64,000 nt of DNA from Prevotella sp. (lineage in GTDB: Bacteria; Bacteroidota; Bacteroidia; Bacteroidales; Bacteroidaceae). Under the pieces are notes generated by a model. That model saw only the letters and a list, made by a program, of their open reading frames with translations. It had not been told where the DNA came from and did no database searches. Made by a program: the position numbers and the translations under genes. Positions 44,610-54,426 of this stretch are shown piece after piece. The DNA lies in NCBI GenBank assembly GCA_017548275.1, contig JAFZAH010000023.1, forward strand, positions 62,001-126,000, read 5' to 3'. Numbering within the stretch: the stretch's first letter is position 1; the number at the start of each line of letters is the position of its first letter.

Positions 44610-46241
44610 CTAAATCCCGCTAATTGTGCGGAATTTCTTCCATCCTTTCGCTTTCTTATAGAGGCTGACCGAATCGGCAGGCACAACCAAGGACACTTTC
44701 TCGTCAGTCACCTTGCTTACCTCAGGCGGGGTGGGGCACAGACTGAAGAATGTGTTCAGATGTTTGCAATCGTAAACAATCTTGTCGCCCATCTTGGTCA
44801 CGCTCTCATACATTTTGAACATCGTCATGTTCTTGCATCCGCGAAACGCCTCTTCGCCAATGGTCGTGACACTGCGTGGCAAGGTCACCTCCGTGAGTGA
44901 GGTGCATTTGTGGTAGGCTCGTTCGCCGATGCTGACCACACCCTCGGGCATACACGTGCTCATCAGTTTGTCGCATTCGTCAAACATCTCTGCGGGAATA
45001 TGTGTGAGTGTCGTGGGCAGTGTGGCCGATGTGAGCGACGAGCATCCGCTGAGTGCTCCCTTGCCGATGTGTGTCAGTGTCTCGGGCAATGTCATTGTGG
45101 TCAGCGATGTGCATTTAGCAAAAGCATAATCACCAATAGACATTACCGTCTCGGGAATGTCAATCATGGTGATGTTGCGGCAGTTGTTCATGGCAAAATC
45201 ACCAATGGCGACTGTGCCTTCAGGGATGCTGAACAGACCCTGACGTGTGTTTGGTACCAACAACAGGTGTGCCAGGTCGGCACTATAGAGCACGCCGTCG
45301 ATATCGGCATATTGGGCATTTCCTTGTTCCACGAAGATGTTTCGCAGCCGGTCGCAGCGGTTCACTGCTGTAGGACTGAAATAGGTAACTGTGGCGGGAA
45401 TGGTCAATTCGGTGATGGAAGTGCCTTTGAATGCGTAATCTCCAATTTCGGCCAGATTATAGGGCAGGGTGATTGTCCTGATTGCTGTGCCGTAAAAAGC
45501 CCTGTCGGGTATCACAGCCAATTGTTCGGGCATCGACACGTTCTCTAAACGGTCGCAACTTTCAAAAGCCCCTTTCCCAAGTGTTGTCAGTTCATCGGGC
45601 AGATAGATGTCTCTCAGACCGTCGCAGTCATAAAAAGCGTTGTTGCCGATAGTATGTATGCGACGGGGCAGTGTGATATGGTGCAACCGGCGGCATCCCG
45701 AAAATGCGGCATTGCCGATGATACGCACATCGCGCGGCATATCCACACGCTCCAGTTGATAACATCCGTAAAACGCATGGTCGCCGATTTCCTCTGTGGT
45801 GCGGGGCAGAATGACGCTGCGGAGCAGACGGCAACCGGAAAAAAGCGATGACCAGATGGCACGGCTGTCAGAGTGACCGCCCAACAGACCGCCGCGAACC
45901 AAACGGGCCTCTTCCATGTCGAGATCCAAATAAGCCTCCACTTTATCGCCTTTGGCGTTGACCACTTTCGAACGGTCAGCCAGACGCTTCACAAACCGCA
46001 TGTCGTCGCTGTTGAGTGGTCCGCGCAGATGAAGCACGCGCACCATGTCGGTCTTCTCCTTGGGAAACTCATCTGCCAGTTTGCCGGGTTGGCGAAGGTC
46101 GAGAAACACTTCGTCAAGAGCGATACTGCCCTTACTATGGTTATGCTGAGCCCACAATGTCGGTGTGTATGCCAGCAACAATAGTAGTGTCGCTATTCTC
46201 ATCACTTTCTGCATGGCAGAGGTTTTCATGTTCGCAATCAT
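44610..46241 (-). CDS. BspA-like leucine-rich-repeat surface protein
   Basis: 543 residues. A Sec signal peptide lies near the N-terminus (MRIATLLLLLAYTPTLWAQ); in-frame ATGs at 46241, 46229 and 46214 all remain possible starts. From residue 130 onward come about 12-14 LRR_5 repeats of about 23 residues, such as LRSVILPRTTEEIGDHAFYG and LTTMTLPETLTHIGKGALSG. The last 60 residues form a cap with PADSVSLYKKAKGWKKF. Relatives include BspA adhesins that bind host matrix proteins. It ends with its own terminator. Confidence 0.93.
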   Translation of the reverse strand: MIANMKTSAMQKVMRIATLLLLLAYTPTLWAQHNHSKGSIALDEVFLDLRQPGKLADEFPKEKTDMVRVLHLRGPLNSDDMRFVKRLADRSKVVNAKGDKVEAYLDLDMEEARLVRGGLLGGHSDSRAIWSSLFSGCRLLRSVILPRTTEEIGDHAFYGCYQLERVDMPRDVRIIGNAAFSGCRRLHHITLPRRIHTIGNNAFYDCDGLRDIYLPDELTTLGKGAFESCDRLENVSMPEQLAVIPDRAFYGTAIRTITLPYNLAEIGDYAFKGTSITELTIPATVTYFSPTAVNRCDRLRNIFVEQGNAQYADIDGVLYSADLAHLLLVPNTRQGLFSIPEGTVAIGDFAMNNCRNITMIDIPETVMSIGDYAFAKCTSLTTMTLPETLTHIGKGALSGCSSLTSATLPTTLTHIPAEMFDECDKLMSTCMPEGVVSIGERAYHKCTSLTEVTLPRSVTTIGEEAFRGCKNMTMFKMYESVTKMGDKIVYDCKHLNTFFSLCPTPPEVSKVTDEKVSLVVPADSVSLYKKAKGWKKFRTISGI

Positions 46242-46293
46242 TGCTGTTATATAGAAATAAAAATGGGGATTCTGGTAATAACTCTCAAAACAA

Positions 46294-47253
46294 TCACACG
46301 TACGTCTCTAAAAACCTGACCGTGCCTTCCACCTGTATTGTTTGAGTGGTGGCGGGAGCGAGGATGGTGTCGCCGGTCTGAAACGTGACGGTATTGCCCT
46401 CGTCGTCGGTGAGTGTGCCGCTACCATTGAGGCAGATGAGGATGACAAGGCTGTCGAGTTCGCTATAGTCGAGCGTCATCGGTTCATCGAGGTCATAGAG
46501 GGCCGTGCAGAAATGTGGGCATTGCACGAGCGTCACACCTTGATTGCGGCGCGCCACATAGTCGGTGCGGTAGTCGCGCTCCACATGGTAATGTATGCTC
46601 TCTGCCGCCTCGCGTGTATGCAATTCACGGTAATTGCCGTTTTTGTCTTTGCGCTTATAGTCGTAGATGCGATAGGTCACGTCGCTCGTCTGCTGTATTT
46701 CAACCAGAAAACAACCTGCACAGATGGAGTGGATACGTCCGGCGGGCAGAAAGAATACGTCACCCTCCTTGACCATATATTGCGCCAATGCGTTGGTGAT
46801 GGTATCATCTGCCACCATCTTCTCATATTGCTCAGGGGTAATTTTGCGGTTCAGACCGCAGTAGAGTTTCGCATCTGGAGCACTGTCCATGATATACCAC
46901 ATCTCAGATTTGCCGTGACCCTTGCCTTGTCTCGCTGCCGTCTCGTCATCGGGATGCACTTGAATGGACAGGTCTTGCCTTGCGTCGATAAATTTGACAA
47001 GGAGCGGAAACTCGTTACCTGAACGACGGTATTTTTCCTCGCCCACGAGTCGTCCTTTCATCTCGGCGAGCACATCGTTGAGTTTGCATCCGTCATAGGG
47101 TCCGCCGGAGACGACGGTCTCGGAACCTTTAACACCGGAGATTTCCCAACTCTCGCCCACCTGCTGCTCATCGCTCTGCAGGTGTTTGAAAGGAATGATT
47201 TTATCACCGCCCCAAAGGGTTGTTTTCAACAAGGGTTTGAATTGTATGAACAT
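46294..47253 (-). CDS. manA: Mannose-6-phosphate isomerase, class I
   Basis: 319 residues; a zinc enzyme that interconverts mannose-6-P and fructose-6-P. Visible are LKTTLWGGDKI near the start, the metal motif LSIQVHPDDETAARQGKGHGKSEMWYIM near residue 94, PAGRIHSICAGCFLVEIQQTSDVTYRIYDY near 175, and a C-terminal cupin-like TVTFQTGDTILAPATT. The short type typical of Firmicutes and Bacteroidetes. It does not share an operon with the LRR gene in an obvious way (52-base gap, same strand, possible). Confidence 0.95.
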   Translation of the reverse strand: MFIQFKPLLKTTLWGGDKIIPFKHLQSDEQQVGESWEISGVKGSETVVSGGPYDGCKLNDVLAEMKGRLVGEEKYRRSGNEFPLLVKFIDARQDLSIQVHPDDETAARQGKGHGKSEMWYIMDSAPDAKLYCGLNRKITPEQYEKMVADDTITNALAQYMVKEGDVFFLPAGRIHSICAGCFLVEIQQTSDVTYRIYDYKRKDKNGNYRELHTREAAESIHYHVERDYRTDYVARRNQGVTLVQCPHFCTALYDLDEPMTLDYSELDSLVILICLNGSGTLTDDEGNTVTFQTGDTILAPATTQTIQVEGTVRFLETYV

Positions 47254-47265
47254 TATTATTTATAG

Positions 47266-47447
47266 TTTTGGAGTTCAGGAGTTTTGGAGTTTAGATGGGG
47301 TGTGGCTGCGATGGAATCGCAGCGTACGGGAAAGACCCGAATATGAATCATATCTGGCACATTTTTCCACGTTCAATGTTCCACGTTCAATGTTCCACGT
47401 TCAATGTTCCACGTTCAATGTTCCACGTTCCACGTTCCATGTTCCAC
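47266..47447. repeat. GGAGTTCAGGAGTT and GTTCAATGTTCCAC word arrays
   Basis: TTTTGGAGTTCAGGAGTTTTGG at 47266-47293, then from 47367 about five copies of the 14-bp unit GTTCAATGTTCCAC, ending seven bases from the trkH stop (47452). The most regular tandem array of the window. Confidence 0.82.
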
Positions 47448-47451
47448 TGAT

Positions 47452-48912
47452 TCAGTTGTCTTTCCAGAATGCACGGGTGAAGAGGACCACCACACTGAAT
47501 ATCTCGAGACGTCCCATGAGCATGAGCACGGAACATATCCATTTGACAATGACCGGCAGGGCACTCCATGTAAAATCAGGCCCGATGACGTTGAGTGGTA
47601 ATCCTACGTTGCTGATGCAACTCAGTGAGATAATCATCGAATTGGCCCCGTCGAGCCCGATGCTGGCCATTAGAGCCGCTGTGCCGGCGATGGCGATGAC
47701 GTAGATACCAAGGAATGCCAGCAGGTTATTGATGAGTCCATGAGGCACACTCTGTCCGTTGATCTTCACGGGCAGCACGGCCTTGGGATGGAGGATGCGG
47801 AGAAACTCATTCTGTATCACGCGGAAAATCATGAGCGCACGTATGCTCTTGAATCCGCCGCTGGTGCTACCAGCGCAAGCACCGATAAACATCAACACCG
47901 AGAGGATAATCCACGTGAGATGCGGCCAAGCGCCCACATTGTCGCTGAAGATGCCGGTGGTGGTCATGAGTGACACCACTTGGAAAAGACTGCTACGCAA
48001 TGCCTGTTCGATGCTGTAGCCGTTGCGTGTCATCAGCAGGTATCCTATCCATACCGTCGCCAGCAACACCATCAGACAATAGAATCTCACCTCGGAGTTA
48101 TTGAGCAACGATTTGATTTTCCGCTTGAAGATGCTCATGTAGATGACCGTGAAGTTGATACCGGCCAAGAACTGGAAGAGAACGCCCGTGTACTCTATCA
48201 GGGGAGAGTGGAAATGGGCGATACTGTCGTTATGGATGGAGAAACCGCCCGTAGCGGTGGTGGTCATCGCATAATTGATGCTGCTGAACCAGTCCATGCC
48301 TCCGAAGAAGAATGCCAGACAGCAGGCTATGGTCAGCACGAGATAGACCGTCCATATCCATTTGGCGGTTGTGCTCAGACGCGGGTGCATCTTCGCACGG
48401 ATGGGGCCTGTGGCCTCAGCCGAGAACACTTTCACACTACCTCCAACCATTGAAGGCAAGATGGCGATGGTGAAGAACACGATTCCCAAACCGCCAACCC
48501 ACTGCGAGAGCGAGCGCCAGAACAGGATGGCATGTGGCAGACGGGCATCCTCCACGTCATTGATGACCGAGGCCCCTGTCGTGGTGAATCCCGATATGGT
48601 CTCGAAGAAAGCGTCGGTGGGATTGGACAATATGCCCGAGAAGAGATAGGGCAGTGTGCCGAAGACAGAGAAGACCAACCAGGTGAGCGTCACCACCAGA
48701 TAGGCGTCTCGGCGGTTCATGTTGTTGTTGGCTTCGCGTCCGAGATATTTAGCACCGAGCCCGCCTCCGATGGTGATAAGGGTCGCTCCAATGAACGGCA
48801 GCAGGTCGTGCTCTTTGTAAAAGAACGACATGATGACGCATAACAGCATGAACCCCGCTTCCATCAGAAGCAGCGAACCGATGATCTTGTATATGAGCCG
48901 CTTGTTGATCAT
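47452..48912 (-). CDS. trkH: TrkH family potassium uptake protein
   Basis: 486 residues, about ten membrane segments. Selectivity-filter loops with the conserved Gly are visible: SGFTTTGASVINDV, MTTTATGGFSIHND, GSTSGGFKSIRALMI and SCISNVGLPLNVIGP. It forms the K+ translocation channel with TrkA. Five bases separate it from trkA upstream, in the dxs-trkA-trkH operon. Confidence 0.96.
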   Translation of the reverse strand: MINKRLIYKIIGSLLLMEAGFMLLCVIMSFFYKEHDLLPFIGATLITIGGGLGAKYLGREANNNMNRRDAYLVVTLTWLVFSVFGTLPYLFSGILSNPTDAFFETISGFTTTGASVINDVEDARLPHAILFWRSLSQWVGGLGIVFFTIAILPSMVGGSVKVFSAEATGPIRAKMHPRLSTTAKWIWTVYLVLTIACCLAFFFGGMDWFSSINYAMTTTATGGFSIHNDSIAHFHSPLIEYTGVLFQFLAGINFTVIYMSIFKRKIKSLLNNSEVRFYCLMVLLATVWIGYLLMTRNGYSIEQALRSSLFQVVSLMTTTGIFSDNVGAWPHLTWIILSVLMFIGACAGSTSGGFKSIRALMIFRVIQNEFLRILHPKAVLPVKINGQSVPHGLINNLLAFLGIYVIAIAGTAALMASIGLDGANSMIISLSCISNVGLPLNVIGPDFTWSALPVIVKWICSVLMLMGRLEIFSVVVLFTRAFWKDN

Positions 48913-48917
48913 GAGTC

Positions 48918-50264
48918 TTAGTTCTTGAAAAATTTCTCTATCTTGCTCATGTTGATGTCATGGCAGAACACCACTACGGAGTCGCCGGCCTCTATTTGAG
49001 TGCCGCCGCTGACAAGATGTCCCACACCCTGACGGACCAGTCCGCCGATGGTGGCGCCTTTGGGCAATCCCAGTTCGAACACTTTCTTCTTGGTTACCTT
49101 CGAACCGGGTTGGGCGATAAACTCGCCCACGTCGGCGTTGGCGCTCATCAGGAAACGGATATTCTGCACATCTGCGTCGAGCATCATTTGGTAGATGTAA
49201 CTGGCCGCCAATGCTTTCTTGTTGACGATGGTGCCGATGTCAAGGCTCTCGGCCATGTTCACGTAGTCGAGGTTCTCGACCATGGCCACGGTTTTGCGTA
49301 CACCCAAACGTTTGGCTGTAAGGCATGCGAGGATATTGGTCTCGGCATTGCCGGTAAGTGCCACAAAGGCCTGTGTGTTTTTGATGCTCTCCTCCATCAG
49401 CAGTGCTATGTCGCGTCCGTCGCCGTTGATGACCATGATATGGTCAGTGTCGAGCAGTTCGTTGAGTCTTTCACATTGCCGCTCGTCGCTCTCGATGATT
49501 TTCACATCCATGTATTCGGGTATGTTCATGGCTGCGCGTATGGCGGTCTTTCCGCCACCCATCATCATGACGTTTTTCACATCGACATAATGCTCTTTTC
49601 CTACGATTTTGCGGATGTAGGGGATATAGTTCTTAGTGGTCATGAAATACACCAGGTCATAGAGTTTCAGTGTGGTGTCGCCGGTGGGTATGATGGTGTC
49701 ACTGCCACGTTTGATGGCCACTACATGGTAGGGGTCTTGCGGTCCGCAGAGTTCTTTGAGCGGCTTGTCGAGTATCTGGCTCGTCTCGCGCTGTTTGATA
49801 CCGAGCATGACGAGTGCCCCGTCGTGCACATCCCACCGTTGACGCACCCACGACATCTTCAGTCCGTTGGTGATGTCGCGCGCCGCCAGAATCTCGGGGT
49901 AGATGAGCGAGTCGATGCCCAGTTTCTTGAAAAAGTCACGGTATTCGGGCGTGGCATATTCATAATTGTCCATCCTTGCCACGGTGCGTTTGGTGCCCAA
50001 GGTGTGAGCCAGAATGCAACTGTTCATGTTGAGGTTCTCATCGGGCGTGACTGCGATGAACAGGTCGGCGTCGCCTGCCTCCGCGTCTTTCAGTGTCTTC
50101 ACACTGGTGGGCGAAGCATGCATGGTCATGAGGTCGTAGTCGCTGCTCACGCTGGAGAGCCTCTCCTCGTCTTCGTCGATGAGCACCACATCTTGGTTGG
50201 TGCGGGCCAACAATTTGGCCAGATGTGTTCCGATGGCGTATGCGCCGGCGATGATGATTTTCAT
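48918..50264 (-). CDS. trkA: Trk system potassium transporter TrkA
   Basis: 448 residues, cytoplasmic. Two RCK modules: an N-terminal Rossmann [20 protein letters not shown] with TrkA-C, and a second [18 protein letters not shown] from residue 230 with its TrkA-C. They bind NAD(H)/ATP and gate TrkH. In the first module the usual G-x-G-x-x-G reads AGAYAIG, a common variant. Its ATG overlaps the dxs stop (ATGA), so the two are translationally coupled. Confidence 0.96.
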   Translation of the reverse strand: MKIIIAGAYAIGTHLAKLLARTNQDVVLIDEDEERLSSVSSDYDLMTMHASPTSVKTLKDAEAGDADLFIAVTPDENLNMNSCILAHTLGTKRTVARMDNYEYATPEYRDFFKKLGIDSLIYPEILAARDITNGLKMSWVRQRWDVHDGALVMLGIKQRETSQILDKPLKELCGPQDPYHVVAIKRGSDTIIPTGDTTLKLYDLVYFMTTKNYIPYIRKIVGKEHYVDVKNVMMMGGGKTAIRAAMNIPEYMDVKIIESDERQCERLNELLDTDHIMVINGDGRDIALLMEESIKNTQAFVALTGNAETNILACLTAKRLGVRKTVAMVENLDYVNMAESLDIGTIVNKKALAASYIYQMMLDADVQNIRFLMSANADVGEFIAQPGSKVTKKKVFELGLPKGATIGGLVRQGVGHLVSGGTQIEAGDSVVVFCHDINMSKIEKFFKN

Positions 50265-52156
50265 GACTTCAGTATTTCTTGTTTGATGGATTCGGTGTCA
50301 ATGCCCGTGATGTGTTGCAGTTGGCTGATGGTGCCATGCTCCACGAACGTGTCGGGCAGTCCCAGGCACGTCACGTTTTTCTGATAGCCGTTGTCGGCAA
50401 ACCATTCCAGCACGGCGCTGCCTAAACCGCCTTTCTTCACGCCATCCTCAATGGTGATGATGCGGTCGAAGCGCTCGGCTACCTCGCGCAGCAGTTCCTC
50501 GTCAATGGGTTTGAGGAAACGCATGTCATAATGGGCCACGGAGACGGTGCTTCCTTCGGCTTTCAGTTCGTCGATGGCTCGCGTCACGTTGTTCCCGACA
50601 GGTCCTAATGACAGGATTGCCACATCGGTGCCCTCTTGGAGGCAACGTCCGCGCCCCACGGTCAACTCTTCCATGTCGCAACGCCAATCGACAAGTACGC
50701 CGCAACCGCGCGGATAGCGGATGACGAAGGTGCCTTTGTCAGGTAATTGCGCCGTGTACATCATGTGGCGCAACTCATGCTCGTCGAGGGGCGAGGCGAT
50801 GGTCAGGTTGGGGATGGGCCGCAGCGCGGCAAGGTCGAAGGCGCCATGGTGTGTGGGACCGTCTTCGCCCACGAGTCCGGCGCGGTCTAAGCAGATGACC
50901 ACGGGCAGCGACAGGATGGCCGCGTCGTGGATGATGTTGTCGTATGCCCTCTGAGCGAAGGCGCTGTAGATATTGCAGAAAGGTTGCAGTCCCTCTTTTG
51001 CCAGTCCCGCGGAGAAGGTGACGGCATGCCCTTCGGCGATGCCCACGTCAAACGCCCTTTCGGGCATCTCTTTCATCATTATGTTCATCGAGCAGCCAGA
51101 TGGCATGGCAGGCGTGATGCCCACGATGCGCTCGTTGCGGCGAGCCAGTTCCAAAAGCGTCTCGCCGAACACCTGTTGGAATTTCGGCGGTTTGTTCTCT
51201 TCGTCGGATTTGATGCGCTGCCCCGTTTCCGCGTCGAATTTGCCCGGCGCGTGCCAGATGGTCGCCTCCTGTTCGGCGGGTCCGAAACCTTTTCCTTTGA
51301 TGGTATGCAGGTGGAGCAGTTTGGGACCTCTCATGTTCTTCAGTTGGCGCAGCAACCGCACGATGTTTTTCACGTCATGTCCGTCGAAGGGTCCGAAATA
51401 ACGGATGTTCATGCCCTCGAAGACATTCTGCTGGTGACTGATCGCCGATTTCAGGGCGTTGTTCAGTCGTATCAGCCCATGGCGCCGGTCGTCATTCATC
51501 ATACCGCGTTTGTTGAGCCATCGCGAGAGTTTGAATCGTACTTTGTTGTACGTCTCGTTGGTGTTCAGACTCAGCAGGTATTGTTTCATTCCACCCACGG
51601 AGCGGTCGATGCTCATGTTGTTGTCGTTGAGGATGACAAGCAGGTCGTTGGGTGTGGATGAGGCGTTGTTGAGCCCTTCAAAAGCCAGTCCGCCGCTCAT
51701 GGCACCGTCGCCGATAACTGCCACGACATGACGTTTCTCTTTTTTCATCGCCGCTGCCACAGCCATGCCCAATGCCGCCGAAACGGAGTTGGAAGCGTGA
51801 CCGCAGGTGAACGTGTCGTACTCGCTCTCCATGGGCGAGGGGAAGGGCCGTATGCCGTGCATCTTGCGGTTGGTGCAGAATTGGTCGCGGCGACCCGTCA
51901 ATATCTTGTGCCCGTATGCCTGATGGCCCACATCCCACACGATGCGGTCCTCGGGGGTGTGATAAACATAATGCAAAGCAACGGTCAGTTCCACCACCCC
52001 CAGGCTGGATGCCAGGTGTCCGGGATTGACCGACAGTTCGTCTATGATGTCTTGCCGCAACTCTTGACACAGTTGCGGTAATTGTTCCACACCGAGTTTT
52101 CTTAGGTCTTCGGGGTATTTTATTTTGCTTAACAGTTCGTATTTTTCCTGTTCCAT
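50261..52156 (-). CDS. dxs: 1-deoxy-D-xylulose-5-phosphate synthase
   Basis: 631 residues from the ATG at 52156 ([11 protein letters not shown]); an in-frame ATG at 52333 would add 59 unconserved residues over the promoter. The first enzyme of the MEP isoprenoid pathway, thiamine-diphosphate dependent. Visible: [17 protein letters not shown], the ThDP fold [59 protein letters not shown] and [10 protein letters not shown]. It heads the operon with trkA and trkH. Confidence 0.97.
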   Translation of the reverse strand: MEQEKYELLSKIKYPEDLRKLGVEQLPQLCQELRQDIIDELSVNPGHLASSLGVVELTVALHYVYHTPEDRIVWDVGHQAYGHKILTGRRDQFCTNRKMHGIRPFPSPMESEYDTFTCGHASNSVSAALGMAVAAAMKKEKRHVVAVIGDGAMSGGLAFEGLNNASSTPNDLLVILNDNNMSIDRSVGGMKQYLLSLNTNETYNKVRFKLSRWLNKRGMMNDDRRHGLIRLNNALKSAISHQQNVFEGMNIRYFGPFDGHDVKNIVRLLRQLKNMRGPKLLHLHTIKGKGFGPAEQEATIWHAPGKFDAETGQRIKSDEENKPPKFQQVFGETLLELARRNERIVGITPAMPSGCSMNIMMKEMPERAFDVGIAEGHAVTFSAGLAKEGLQPFCNIYSAFAQRAYDNIIHDAAILSLPVVICLDRAGLVGEDGPTHHGAFDLAALRPIPNLTIASPLDEHELRHMMYTAQLPDKGTFVIRYPRGCGVLVDWRCDMEELTVGRGRCLQEGTDVAILSLGPVGNNVTRAIDELKAEGSTVSVAHYDMRFLKPIDEELLREVAERFDRIITIEDGVKKGGLGSAVLEWFADNGYQKNVTCLGLPDTFVEHGTISQLQHITGIDTESIKQEILKS

Positions 52157-52183
52157 AGCATTTGGGATACGAAAAGGCGGTTG

Positions 52184-52202
52184 CAAAATTACAGCAAAAA
52201 TA
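52184..52202 (-). promoter_or_regulatory. Tandem -7 boxes upstream of dxs
   Basis: TATTTTTG (52195-52202) and TAATTTTG (52184-52191) on the minus strand, 27-38 bases before the dxs ATG. They support the short start. Confidence 0.5.
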
Positions 52203-52359
52203 TCGAATTTGCACGCAAAATGAAAATTTATTTTCATTAAGGCCCCTGAGATATATTCGCAAAATTGAGACAAATCAATGAAATCGGCCTCTTTTTTGTC
52301 GTTGGCGTTGTCGTTTTTGCCGTTTATCCTCATTCAGTCGGCCTATGACCGATACTGAC

Positions 52360-53259
52360 TTATCCTATCCCGTCGTCATCATCATCGTCAGCAATGAATT
52401 TCCAGTCTTTAAATAATGCTTTTGCCTCGTCGTTGAAATATTTGATGATTTCGCCCAGGTCGATTTCCGCCTCAATGGTACCGAGAGAATTGGACGCGAT
52501 CTCACCTTCCTGATAGACGTATTTCAGGCTGCCGTCGGCCAGATAGGGTGAGGTGTTGGGGAGTCCTCCGTTGAGCACACTCTGTTTCGCTTCGGTATCC
52601 ACATCTTCCGCTATCAGTTTCTTGATGATGTCTTCGGGCGTTTTGTCAAAGAATTTCGTAATTTGCTTTCCGTCGGATAAGCGGAATGTCATGCCTCTTT
52701 GTTCGCGGGTGGGATGTGCGCCGCCCATATATTGATATGCCTTCGCTTCGTAACTGACATACAGATTGTTGGACTCTACCCGCTCAATATCTAACTCCAC
52801 TTCCATGCCGGGACAATTATCGTCCCAATCCTCCGACAGATAATCCATCCATGCCTGTGCATAAAACTCTGCCAATGCGTCTTTGTCGTTGAGGTCGCCA
52901 GTGTATTGAGGTTTCTGTTTGTTATCTCCTGGCATGAAGACCATGGGCGCAACCAATTGCTCCATGATGTATTCGCGGGTAGATTGTAATGCTTTTTCAG
53001 GGCCTGAAACGGGATAGTCAATCTCAATCTTGAGGTCGATATTCTTTTTGTTGTCGTGTTTTGTCACTTTTACTTTTTTCTTCTCGAAACTCTCTTCGGT
53101 GGCGTCTCCTCCTTTGCCTGTTGGCTCATCCGCCGAGATTGTGGTTTGGTCTTCACTGCCAGCGGTGGCAGCAGGGGCCGACTCTTTCGATTTTTGGCAT
53201 CCGCTCAACGTCAGGCTGAATAATGCGATGCTTGCGAAAATATAAAAATATTTCTTCAT
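52360..53259 (-). CDS. DUF3298/RsiV-like lipoprotein
   Basis: 299 residues from MKKYFYIFASIALFSLTLSGC (lipobox Cys at residue 21). A Ser/Thr/Asp-rich linker follows, then a DUF4163-type region (KNIDLKIEIDYPVSGPEKAL) and a DUF3298-type C-terminal domain (YQYMGGAHPTREQRGMTFRL, FFDKTPEDIIKKLI) like that of the lysozyme-binding anti-sigma factor RsiV. The GGAHP motif is diagnostic. It ends with a string of Asp. Role unknown; possibly peptidoglycan or lysozyme related. Confidence 0.88.
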   Translation of the reverse strand: MKKYFYIFASIALFSLTLSGCQKSKESAPAATAGSEDQTTISADEPTGKGGDATEESFEKKKVKVTKHDNKKNIDLKIEIDYPVSGPEKALQSTREYIMEQLVAPMVFMPGDNKQKPQYTGDLNDKDALAEFYAQAWMDYLSEDWDDNCPGMEVELDIERVESNNLYVSYEAKAYQYMGGAHPTREQRGMTFRLSDGKQITKFFDKTPEDIIKKLIAEDVDTEAKQSVLNGGLPNTSPYLADGSLKYVYQEGEIASNSLGTIEAEIDLGEIIKYFNDEAKALFKDWKFIADDDDDDGIG

Positions 53260-53277
53260 GGTTTTGACGGTTTGGCA

Positions 53278-53358
53278 AGTTAGTTGTTTGGTCGTTTGAG
53301 GTGATGGGAGTTGATGGGAGTTTTGGGAAATCAAGGCGTTTTGAGAATCCAGGCGTTA
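53278..53358. repeat. TTGGTCGTTTG / GATGGGAGTT word array
   Basis: GTTGTTTGGTCGTTTGAGG and two GATGGGAGTT units followed by CAAGGCGTTTTGAG words, ending at the TAA stop of the TraB-family gene (53356-53358). Confidence 0.7.
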
Positions 53359-54267
53359 TGGTTGTTTGGCGGGGTAAGGTGTGACGTCATATCCTGCCTC
53401 GCGCAGTAGGTGGAGGACGCCTTTTTCGCCAAAGAGGTGGGCGGCTCCTACGGCAAATAATGTTGACTTCTCTTGCATGATGGCGGGCATCTTCGTCAGC
53501 CAGTCGGCATTGCGGTTGTAAATGAGGCGTGCTTCCTCTTCGGGTGTGTTGTCGCACTCGTTGCCGAGTTTGTTGTCCATGGCGGCTTTTAAGCCCTCAA
53601 GGTCTTGCGCATGATAGCAGTTGATGATGTTGTCGGCCATCTCTTCGTTGAAATCAGCATTATCGACCAGACACAGGAGCATTTGCTTCTGCCTTTCAAG
53701 CGTCTGTCCTTTGTAGAGGGCTTCGAGTTGGAAATCGACGGTCTCGAGGCCTCCCACTTTTTTGCCCATTTCAGTGGCGCATCGCTGCAAGTAGATGTCG
53801 ATGGTGCTCGTCACATCTAATCGCATACTCTTCTTGGTGTAAGTGAGCAGTTCGAAAGTGGTGCTTACAGCCGAAGGACTCATCTGCTCCATCTGTTTCA
53901 GCAACAGGCTGGCAGTGGGTCCCGCCAGATTGGTCGCATATGTTTTGATACGCTCCATCTCTTCGGGCGTGAACAACTGGCTGAGCGTCATGCCCTCGGG
54001 CAACATCAAGGCTTGTTGGTATTTCATTATGTTGGCGGGGTCGAGCATCTCTGACTGCTCTATTTCGCCATACACCTGTTGGCATTGGTCCAATACCTGT
54101 CGCAGTCCTGGGATGGAATCAACGAAAGCAGGTGCTGCCAGGTGGTACGTGCCTACGATATAAGAAGGCTGCTCCAAACCGTTGCCACTGATCTGATAAA
54201 GCAGTTGTGCCTGTGTGTTTGTTACCAGACAGATGGAAAACAAAATGAATGTCAATATTTTTTTCAT
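53356..54267 (-). CDS. TraB/GumN family protein
   Basis: 303 residues. Signal peptide MKKILTFILFSICLVTNTQA. The TraB/GumN (Tiki-like) pattern is visible: LLYQISGNGLEQPSYIVGTYHLA with the G-x-x-H motif near residue 42, QVYGEIEQSEM near 70, and a second metal-site region FAVGAAHLFGEKGVLHLLREAGYDV at the C-terminus. Distant relatives are metalloproteases; activity is predicted, the substrate unknown. A -7 box lies at 54291-54298. Confidence 0.92.
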   Translation of the reverse strand: MKKILTFILFSICLVTNTQAQLLYQISGNGLEQPSYIVGTYHLAAPAFVDSIPGLRQVLDQCQQVYGEIEQSEMLDPANIMKYQQALMLPEGMTLSQLFTPEEMERIKTYATNLAGPTASLLLKQMEQMSPSAVSTTFELLTYTKKSMRLDVTSTIDIYLQRCATEMGKKVGGLETVDFQLEALYKGQTLERQKQMLLCLVDNADFNEEMADNIINCYHAQDLEGLKAAMDNKLGNECDNTPEEEARLIYNRNADWLTKMPAIMQEKSTLFAVGAAHLFGEKGVLHLLREAGYDVTPYPAKQP

Positions 54268-54290
54268 ACCTGTTAGTGTTTTTTATGCTG

Positions 54291-54298
54291 CAAATATA
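54291..54298 (-). promoter_or_regulatory. -7 box of the TraB-family gene
   Basis: TATATTTG on the minus strand, 23 bases upstream of the ATG at 54267, with a TTG 22 bases further upstream. Confidence 0.6.
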
Positions 54299-54340
54299 AG
54301 TTATTTTTTTGAAACAGCGTCAATTTCCCTTCAATAATAT

Positions 54341-54375
54341 GATTTCGTGTTTCGTAAATCGTATTTCGTAATTAT
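54341..54375. repeat. ATTTCGTGTTTCGTAA word array
   Basis: Tandem TTTCGT(G/A) words in the gap between the divergent TraB-family and panE-like genes, similar to 486-519. Confidence 0.55.
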
Positions 54376-54400
54376 TTATGGTCATTTGATTATTTTGTCG

Positions 54401-54408
54401 TATATTTG
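54401..54408 (+). promoter_or_regulatory. -7 box of the ketopantoate reductase-like gene
   Basis: TATATTTG, 18 bases upstream of the ATG at 54427. Confidence 0.6.
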
Positions 54409-54426
54409 CAGCGACATTAAAGAAAA

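Noticed and set aside
48960-50384. 474-codon plus-strand frame opposite trkA
   Set aside because: Shadow frame of a well-identified trkA; the His/Gly-rich translation matches no family.
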